Assembly (NCBI GenBank): GCA_017889545.1
Contig: JAGFZV010000007.1
Location: 1-64,000, forward strand
Length of the DNA: 64,000 nucleotides
Reading direction: 5' to 3'
From: Bacillota bacterium
Lineage (GTDB): Bacteria > Bacillota > Negativicutes > CTSoil-072
The notes beneath the pieces are model-generated. The model made no database searches, was not told the DNA's origin, and saw only the letters and a program-made list of their open reading frames with translations. A program made the position numbers and the translations under genes. Below, in pieces: positions 57,481-64,000 of this stretch. How positions within the stretch are numbered: position 1 is the stretch's first letter; each line of letters opens with the position of its first letter.

Positions 57481-60330
57481 TTATAACAGTTCCCAACGAA
57501 CCGTGAAAATCGTTTTCTCTTCGACCGTCTGTTTCAGCCGATCTTCGACGGTGTCCAACAGACGATCTTTTTGCATTTCGATCTGTTTGGCGGCCTCGTC
57601 GTATTCTTTCCAGGCCCCATCCCGCTTCTTATCGAGGTCGCGCAGCTTTTTTTGCAGCGCCAATTTCTCAGGTAAACTGCCGGCAGACCGCGCCTCTTTC
57701 TTAAACAGCGCAATCTGGTCGTCATATTCTTTTAGATCTGCTTTCAGTCCCTTGCGCCGGTCTTCGGCCCAATAATTCAGCTTGTCGATTTCTTCGTCAA
57801 ACCAAGCCGTTCTTTTCTGTGCAATATCCTCCAAAATAGTCTTTCGCTGCTTATTGGCATCTCGTTTCAGTCGCTCGGGGACCGCCACCCGTTCCTTACC
57901 GACGACACGGGCCGGTATATCGAACAATCGCCGAACCGCCGCGACAGGCAATCGGTCTCCGGCATCGGTGATCGCGCAAAGAATCAAATGATCCTGGGCG
58001 TCAGATCCATTGATGGAAAGCAAGCCAAGAGTCAACGTGCCGACTTTTCCCCGGTACGGATCCAGACTCTGTGCAGTCTGCGCCCAGGCAGAATAGTCGA
58101 AGATCATACTGGAAGATGACATCGCGCGTTGTTTGGCTTGGGCTATCACCTGTTGCGCCAGCGGGTGGCCGATTCGGTAGCGCCGGGCATCTTCTTTGAT
58201 GCGAGACAAGGTATATGCGCCGGCAGGAATAGAAATTCCCGTCTTTTTGATTGGCGTACGCAGGTGGAAACTGAAATTTTCATCATCAAATTCCGCCCTG
58301 TCCGCCAGTTCATATCGAGTCAGTCGCCAGAGCATTGTGTCAAACTTATTCAAGTATTCCCGACTGTTGGAAAGATTGACGCGGAGACGGTCATGCACGT
58401 CCGCATCGAAGTTTTCCAGCAATTTTTTCCGTGTATCCCCCAATGTCGTCGCGACCTGGGTTTCCATCTCGGCCTGCAATAGCAAAAATTCATTATCTAT
58501 TTCGGCAACAGTCCGGCAGTTTTGATAAATGGCCGCAATTCTTTTTTCAAACTCCACGCCGGATTCAATGACGCCCAATACTTCATCGCTGGCTCCGAAC
58601 ACTCCGGAAAACAGCTTGAACTTTTGATCCAGCAGCTCAAACACGCGTTGGTCAGCCGCATTTTTTCGATTGATAAAATTGATGACCACTACATCATGTT
58701 GTTGGCCGTAACGGTGGCAACGACCGATTCGCTGCTCGATACGCTGCGGGTTCCACGGCAAGTCATAGTTGACAATCATGGAGCAAAATTGCAGGTTGAT
58801 TCCTTCGGCCCCTGCTTCGGTCGCGATCATGATTTTGGCATGAAGTTTAAAATGGTCTACCAGCGCAGCCCGCATATCCGCCGACTTCGATCCGGTCACA
58901 CGGTCGGTCCCTTTATGTTTAGCAACCCACTCCGTATATATTGCTTTGGACAACGGGTCGCTGTTGGTTCCATTGAACAAAACGATTTGCCCCTGATAGC
59001 CATTTTGTGCCAGAAGCGAAATGAGATAGTTTTGGGTTCGCCGCGATTCGGTGAAGATCAGGGCCTTCTCTGTCGCTCCCAACTCCTTGGCCTTGGCAAA
59101 GCCATGGAATAAGGCGCTGACCAGGGCCTGTCCTTTGGCGTTCTCGCTAATGCTCACCGCCAGATCCCGAAATAGTTCCAGCTCCGATATTTCTGCCTCA
59201 ATCGCCGCGATATCGATTGCCTGGATTGGGTCGGGTGATTGCTCCTCATCCCACTCTTCAGCATCGGCTTCCGCCGCTTCGAAATCCTGCGCCAGATCAG
59301 TCAACGCGTTTTGCGCTTGTGTCGCTTTGACTTGCTTCTTCAATCGGTTGGCCAGAGACTCCAAGGCTCCGGCGATGGCGAACGTGGAGGATGCAAGTAG
59401 TTTTCGCAGAATCAATGTGATCAATTGCCGCTGCGAATTAGGGAGCGCAAATAGTTGCTTCCTCTGTAGGTATTCGGTGACCATGTCATACAGGGCCGTT
59501 TCATCATCGGACGGGTAAAAATCTTCGGTAAGCGGAATGCGGTTGGTATAACGGATATATTCCAGCACCTGCCGCCGCAAGGTACGGTGACAAATCGGCG
59601 CCAAGCGGGCTTTTAATTCATCAAATGTCGTTTCCGATGTCAGGCGTGCATATTGCGCCTTGTAGCTTTTCTCGTCGCCAAAAGCATATTCGTCAATGAC
59701 ACTGGCCAGTCCGTAGAGTTCCATCAATGAATTCTGCAACGGCGTGGCCGTCAGGAGAAGTTTCTGCGTATTGCCTAACGCGGCTTTGATAGCCTTGGCG
59801 ATCTTGTTGTCCGACTTGTACACATTCCGCAGCCGGTGCGCCTCGTCAATCACTGCCAAATCCCAGGGCAATGCCAATATTTTGTCGCTGTTCTTTGCCG
59901 CAAATTGATAAGAGCAGATGATGAGAGCATCTTGAACCCATGGATTCTTCCGGCCATCTTTTTGGAGTTGCCGGAAATTCTTCGCTTCCAGAATGTACGA
60001 CGGAAGATAGAACTTCTCTGACATTTCCATCGCCCATTGCTTGCGAAGATTGGCCGGAGTGATAATCAAAATGTGTCGTTTCCGTTCCGACCATTTTTGT
60101 GCAATCACCAGCCCTGCCTCGATCGTCTTGCCCAAACCCACTTCGTCCGCAAGAATACAGCCTTTTGACAAAGGCGACCGGAACGCAAATAAAGCCGCAT
60201 CCAATTGGTGCGGATTGAGATCGACTTGTGCATCGGCCAGGGCCGGCGCCAATTTCTCCGAATCGCTAAGGGAATACCGACGACTCAATTCATGAGCAAA
60301 ATAGGTGGCTTGATACTCTGTCAGGCTCAA
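57481..60330 (-). CDS. SNF2-family helicase
   Basis: LADEVGLGKTIEAGLVI, VIDEAHRLRN, LLLTATPLQNSLMELYGL, ATEAGAEGINLQFCSMIVNYDLPWNPQRIEQRIGRCHRYGQ. Confidence 0.93.
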   Translation of the reverse strand: MSLTEYQATYFAHELSRRYSLSDSEKLAPALADAQVDLNPHQLDAALFAFRSPLSKGCILADEVGLGKTIEAGLVIAQKWSERKRHILIITPANLRKQWAMEMSEKFYLPSYILEAKNFRQLQKDGRKNPWVQDALIICSYQFAAKNSDKILALPWDLAVIDEAHRLRNVYKSDNKIAKAIKAALGNTQKLLLTATPLQNSLMELYGLASVIDEYAFGDEKSYKAQYARLTSETTFDELKARLAPICHRTLRRQVLEYIRYTNRIPLTEDFYPSDDETALYDMVTEYLQRKQLFALPNSQRQLITLILRKLLASSTFAIAGALESLANRLKKQVKATQAQNALTDLAQDFEAAEADAEEWDEEQSPDPIQAIDIAAIEAEISELELFRDLAVSISENAKGQALVSALFHGFAKAKELGATEKALIFTESRRTQNYLISLLAQNGYQGQIVLFNGTNSDPLSKAIYTEWVAKHKGTDRVTGSKSADMRAALVDHFKLHAKIMIATEAGAEGINLQFCSMIVNYDLPWNPQRIEQRIGRCHRYGQQHDVVVINFINRKNAADQRVFELLDQKFKLFSGVFGASDEVLGVIESGVEFEKRIAAIYQNCRTVAEIDNEFLLLQAEMETQVATTLGDTRKKLLENFDADVHDRLRVNLSNSREYLNKFDTMLWRLTRYELADRAEFDDENFSFHLRTPIKKTGISIPAGAYTLSRIKEDARRYRIGHPLAQQVIAQAKQRAMSSSSMIFDYSAWAQTAQSLDPYRGKVGTLTLGLLSINGSDAQDHLILCAITDAGDRLPVAAVRRLFDIPARVVGKERVAVPERLKRDANKQRKTILEDIAQKRTAWFDEEIDKLNYWAEDRRKGLKADLKEYDDQIALFKKEARSAGSLPEKLALQKKLRDLDKKRDGAWKEYDEAAKQIEMQKDRLLDTVEDRLKQTVEEKTIFTVRWELL

Positions 60331-60525
60331 TGTACCGTTATCCTTCCTCCTGCTGATAGGCCTTTCTTACTCTGCTTCTACTTTGGAAGTCGATTTCCTT
60401 TATTATCAAGTCATTTTTATCACAAAAGTATAGTGTAGTTACAAAACTCCTGCATGCGCCTTGATGAACTCATGTATCTCACTTAGGCGGCGGTGGACTT
60501 TTTAAAAAAAAGCATTGCTGTTCGT

Positions 60526-60558
60526 CAAAAAAAAAAGACAGGCCGAACATCGCCTGTC
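60526..60558 (-). terminator. intrinsic terminator of the SEC-C gene
   Basis: minus strand GACAGGCGATGTTCGGCCTGTCTTTTTTTT. Confidence 0.85.
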
Positions 60559-60573
60559 GTGTGGATTAAAAGT

Positions 60574-61341
60574 TCACAGCTCCAAACAGCACTTTTTATA
60601 TTTTTTTCCGCTGCCACATGGACACGGATCGTTGCGGCCGACTTCCGCTGCCACCTTGCTTGAGAATACAAATGGTTCTTTCGGCAGCGGGCGCAGCGCC
60701 GGTTTGTCAAATTTCTCAAACACTTCCTGTGAAGTCCATCCCTTCAGTATCCATTGGTGCGTCTGGTTGTAGAGGTCCTGCAAATGCTGCAACAACACTT
60801 GGACTTCTTCGAAAGAGCCGAGGCCAATCTCACTCTGTACCTCTTTCACAAGTTCCGTGAATTTTACATCGTTGCGGATGTTAGTCTGAAGGTCGAGGAT
60901 GATCGCCACTGCGAACTCTTTGCTTTTCACCCCTTTTTTCAGCAGCCATTCGCAGAATTTTTTCTCTGCCGGCCCGAACGATTGTCCTTCTTCTTCGCCA
61001 CCAGCCCGCATGGCGGCTTCTTCACTGACCGGCCAGAAGTCCAGAAAAGGTCGCGCCGCCTGTTCGCACCAGACCCAGTCTGCATCTTCGACGTCCAGAT
61101 GGTGGATTTCGTCTCGTACTACATCAAACATCGCATCATCGGTAGAATCATCCATAGATTTTCTTTTCAGCTGCGCCCGAAATTTGGTCAAGTCCGGCGA
61201 ACAATTGAATAGCAGTTGGACCCGTCGATGCATTTCATCCAGTTTCATCACTCCGTAATAGTACAGCAGACCGTTAATGTAACGGCACATCCGCGCGATT
61301 TCATTTTTCGGCATTCTACTTGTGTTGTTCAAGTGAATCAC
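60574..61341 (-). CDS. SEC-C metal-binding domain protein
   Basis: C-terminal [21 protein letters not shown]. Confidence 0.85.
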   Translation of the reverse strand: MIHLNNTSRMPKNEIARMCRYINGLLYYYGVMKLDEMHRRVQLLFNCSPDLTKFRAQLKRKSMDDSTDDAMFDVVRDEIHHLDVEDADWVWCEQAARPFLDFWPVSEEAAMRAGGEEEGQSFGPAEKKFCEWLLKKGVKSKEFAVAIILDLQTNIRNDVKFTELVKEVQSEIGLGSFEEVQVLLQHLQDLYNQTHQWILKGWTSQEVFEKFDKPALRPLPKEPFVFSSKVAAEVGRNDPCPCGSGKKYKKCCLEL

Positions 61342-61545
61342 CCCAGTTTCGAATTTTCAATACCATGAAAATAGCTTTTCTAGTACAAACTAATTCATTT
61401 TTCTCCCTGTTCTTACCCATTTCCTGCCAATATCTATTTTAAATTTATATATATCAGGCTTTACACCGTACTCAATGTGGCGTTTATACAGGCCAAAAGA
61501 ACCAAAACAGTCCTATGGAACTACCGCACTTTAATGCAGCAACAA

Positions 61546-61580
61546 AAAAGACTCCGGGGAAAAATCCCTGAAGTCTTAAC
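61546..61580 (-). terminator. terminator of tRNA-Leu(CAA)
   Basis: minus strand AAGACTTCAGGGATTTTTCCCCGGAGTCTTTTTTG. Confidence 0.75.
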
Positions 61581-61587
61581 TTTAATA

Positions 61588-61675
61588 TGGTGCCGAAGGC
61601 CGGACTCGAACCGGCACGCCATCGCTGACGGCAGATTTTGAGTCTGCTGCGTCTGCCAATTCCGCCACTTCGGCA
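61588..61675 (-). tRNA. tRNA-Leu(CAA)
   Basis: TGCCGAAGTGGCGGAATTGGCAGACGCAGCAGACTCAAAATCTGC...CCA; anticodon CAA. Confidence 0.95.
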
Positions 61676-61855
61676 TGTGCTAGCGGGGCTTGTGAACAAT
61701 TGATATATTACCATCCAATTGGATGCTTGTCAAGGGATTGAATGATTTTTTGTTTTTGTTTTCTTTGCTATCTCCCTCTTTCCCTCAGGGAATATCATAT
61801 ATTGATCATTCCTTGCAGGATTCTGCGTTCATAATGAAAAATATTTACAATAAGA

Positions 61856-62608
61856 TTGAACGCAAAGGATCATGAATATATGCTGGAAATCATTTTAGCC
61901 AATCGTCGCTTTCTCTACCAAGTCAAAAGGAAACCAAAAAGCAAAACCATCACCTTGAGACTGGTTACCCCCACAACGCTTGAAATTACTGCGCCAAAGG
62001 TCATAGACCCCGATGAGATCCAAGAATTGCTGCAACAGAAACAAAAATGGATTTTTAAAAAAGCTGAACACTTAAGCAGCATTGCCGCAAACCCGCTTAA
62101 TATCTCGTTAGACCATGGATCGCAATTGCTTTATCAAGGCAGATCCTATCTTTTGCATCTGAAAACCAGCGACACAAAACGTCCGGCGGTTTTCCTGACA
62201 CCGGGCGGAATCCATGTTTCGATTCCAGCAAAAAAAATGGATCATGCATCGACTTTGGCCCATGAGTTGCTTCGCAACTGGTATGTAGAAAACGCCACCC
62301 GGCAATTTACCGAAAAAACGATTTTCTGGGCCGGCCGTCTCTCCGTCCAGCCTGCTAAAATCAGCATCCGTGATCAAAAAACTCGTTGGGGCAGCTGCTC
62401 ATCACGCGGAACGATCAATTATAATTGGCGTGTGATCATGGCGCCGCCGGAAATCATGGATTATTTAGTGGTTCACGAATTATGCCATATGCGGATCGCC
62501 AATCATTCCGCATTTTTTTGGCAATTAGTCGGGCAATTTATGCCGGAATACAGACAGAGCCGTGATTGGCTGAGACGAAACAGTGATTTGCTTACCAGAA
62601 TTTTATAG
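61856..62608 (+). CDS. YgjP-like/SprT-type zinc metallopeptidase (DUF45)
   Basis: IRDQKTRWGSCSSRGTINYNWRVIMAPPEIMDYLVVHELCHMRIANHSAFFW. Confidence 0.92.
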   Translation: MNAKDHEYMLEIILANRRFLYQVKRKPKSKTITLRLVTPTTLEITAPKVIDPDEIQELLQQKQKWIFKKAEHLSSIAANPLNISLDHGSQLLYQGRSYLLHLKTSDTKRPAVFLTPGGIHVSIPAKKMDHASTLAHELLRNWYVENATRQFTEKTIFWAGRLSVQPAKISIRDQKTRWGSCSSRGTINYNWRVIMAPPEIMDYLVVHELCHMRIANHSAFFWQLVGQFMPEYRQSRDWLRRNSDLLTRIL

Positions 62609-62652
62609 ACTTCCTCAGAGCAAAAATACAAAACAAAACGGAGGGAACCATT

Positions 62653-63753
62653 ATGAGCATCCTGTTTACCCCGATCTCCATCGGTAACTTTACCGTAAAA
62701 AACCGGTTCGTCCGGTCTGCGACCCAAGACTATCTAGGCAATGAAGACGGAAGTATTTCCGAAGCCGAGCTGCTGCTCTATAGTCAATTGGCGCAGAACG
62801 ATGTAGGTCTCATCATTTCGGCCCACTCCTATGTTCAACATCCGCTCGGCAAAGCCAGCATCCGCCAAAACGGCATCTATGAAGACCGGTTCATCGCCGG
62901 CTACAAGCAAGTCACTGAAACCGTACATCGCTATGGCGCAAAATTTGTGCTGCAAATATCGCATGCCGGCCGGCAGACAACATCGGATTTAATCGACCAT
63001 CTTACTCCCGTTGCACCGAGCGCCGTAACAAACGGCGTTACCGGAATTACGCCTCGCGAACTGTCGGATGCGGAAATTCAACAGTTGATCGCCGATTACG
63101 CCGCTGCCATGCGCCGGGCGAAAGATGCCAATTGCGACGGGGTTCAGGTGCATATTGCTCATGGGTATTTGCTTGCTCAGTTTCTCTCACCGTATACCAA
63201 CAAACGCACCGACATGTGGGGCGGCAGCATTGAAAACCGTACCCGTATTTTCCGTGAAATCATTGCTGCCGGGCGCAAGCAAGTCGGCGATCAGTATCCT
63301 ATTTTGGTAAAGTTGAATTCCACTGATGGTCTTGTCGGATCCGGATACCTTTCCTTAGAGGATGTAATTTATACAGCAAAGCTTTTGGAGCAGTGCGGTG
63401 TTTGTGCAATTGAAATCAGCGGCGGAATGCACGAAGCCAAGGGAGTCATGGCTCAGCCAGGCGTCAACACGCCGGAAAAAGAAGCCTATTTTGCCAAAGC
63501 CTCACAAGCACTGAAAAAAGCGGTAGCCATCCCAATTATTTTGGTGGGAGGACTACGATCATTGAAAATCATGGAAAATGTTGTCGCAAATGGTGTTGCC
63601 GATATGGTTTCTCTCAGTCGGCCCTTTATAAAAGAACCGGACTTGGTTCAACACTTGCAGCACGGAGCAAAAGAAGTGCAGTGCATTTCCTGCAATGCTT
63701 GCTTTAATCCGGCAGGACTGCGCTGCTACTATAAAGGAGGGACACCTTCATGA
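62653..63753 (+). CDS. NADH:flavin oxidoreductase (Old Yellow Enzyme family)
   Basis: RFVRSATQDYLGNEDGSI, LQISHAGRQT, GVQVHIAHGYLLAQFLSPYTNKRTDMWGGSIENRTRI, VANGVADMVSLSRPFIKEPDL. Confidence 0.94.
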   Translation: MSILFTPISIGNFTVKNRFVRSATQDYLGNEDGSISEAELLLYSQLAQNDVGLIISAHSYVQHPLGKASIRQNGIYEDRFIAGYKQVTETVHRYGAKFVLQISHAGRQTTSDLIDHLTPVAPSAVTNGVTGITPRELSDAEIQQLIADYAAAMRRAKDANCDGVQVHIAHGYLLAQFLSPYTNKRTDMWGGSIENRTRIFREIIAAGRKQVGDQYPILVKLNSTDGLVGSGYLSLEDVIYTAKLLEQCGVCAIEISGGMHEAKGVMAQPGVNTPEKEAYFAKASQALKKAVAIPIILVGGLRSLKIMENVVANGVADMVSLSRPFIKEPDLVQHLQHGAKEVQCISCNACFNPAGLRCYYKGGTPS

Positions 63754-64000
63754 AACGGTACACAATTCTGTTCGTTTTCTGTCTGCTGATGATCTGTTCT
63801 CTGAATGCGCAAGCAAAAGAAATGAACGCCAATTCGCCCGTCAGTACGGTAACGGTGCAAGGTTCTTCCCAGATTGAAGTCGCGCCTGATCAAGCTGTGC
63901 TGACCATTGGCGTCATGACGATCGGTGAAACAGCAGCGCAAGCGCGCCAGGAAAATGCCGTCACCGCATCAGATCTCCAGCAAAAAATTTTAGAACTTGG
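63750..64000 (+). CDS. SIMPL domain (DUF541) exported protein, truncated by window end
   Basis: MKRYTILFVFCLLMICSLNAQAKEMNANSPVSTVTVQGSSQIEVAPDQAVLTIGVMT; 4-bp overlap with the upstream gene. Confidence 0.8.
   Translation, partial: MKRYTILFVFCLLMICSLNAQAKEMNANSPVSTVTVQGSSQIEVAPDQAVLTIGVMTIGETAAQARQENAVTASDLQQKILEL

Noticed and set aside
48445-60330. Complete DISARM or BREX system
   Set aside because: SNF2 helicase and a methylase are present, but no DUF1998 protein, PLD protein, PglZ, BrxC or BrxL homolog was recognised; the methylase is type III Mod with its Res.
42290-61341. Prophage
   Set aside because: No integrase, terminase, capsid, portal or lysis genes recognised; BRO-N alone is not enough and sits inside an R-M operon.

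Overview
The window looks like a Firmicutes-type chromosome (possibly Negativicutes; taxonomy is inference). About 1-42 kb and 61.5-64 kb are mostly housekeeping genes, largely on the minus strand: dinB with an SOS box, a c-di-AMP-riboswitch-controlled 3D-domain cell wall protein, a heterodimeric ABC exporter, an atypical long glutamine synthetase, panF/yhdT, thiD, a PyrR-attenuated pyr operon (pyrB-C-carA-carB-pyrF-pyrE) in which carB appears disrupted, coaE-mutM-polA, metF, and a MarR/Fe-S gene pair with matching palindromic operators. Ten tRNA genes are present (Val, Leu x4, Cys, Gly, Phe, Asp, Trp). From about 42.3 to 61.4 kb there is an accessory island rich in defense-type genes: an HD + Hsp90-like ATPase fusion, a UG/Abi-like reverse transcriptase gene bracketed by diverged GC-rich direct repeats, several decayed gene fragments, a SIR2-HerA pair (Nezha-like), a type III restriction-modification operon with an embedded BRO-N gene and an upstream SNF2-family helicase, and a SEC-C protein, ending next to tRNA-Leu(CAA). 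No integrase, CRISPR array or rRNA was recognised. The best candidates for something undescribed are the RT gene with its flanking repeats, the HD-Hsp90 fusion with a decayed upstream neighbour, and the co-oriented SNF2-Mod-BRO-Res-SIR2-HerA block. All calls come from reading motifs; no database search was run.
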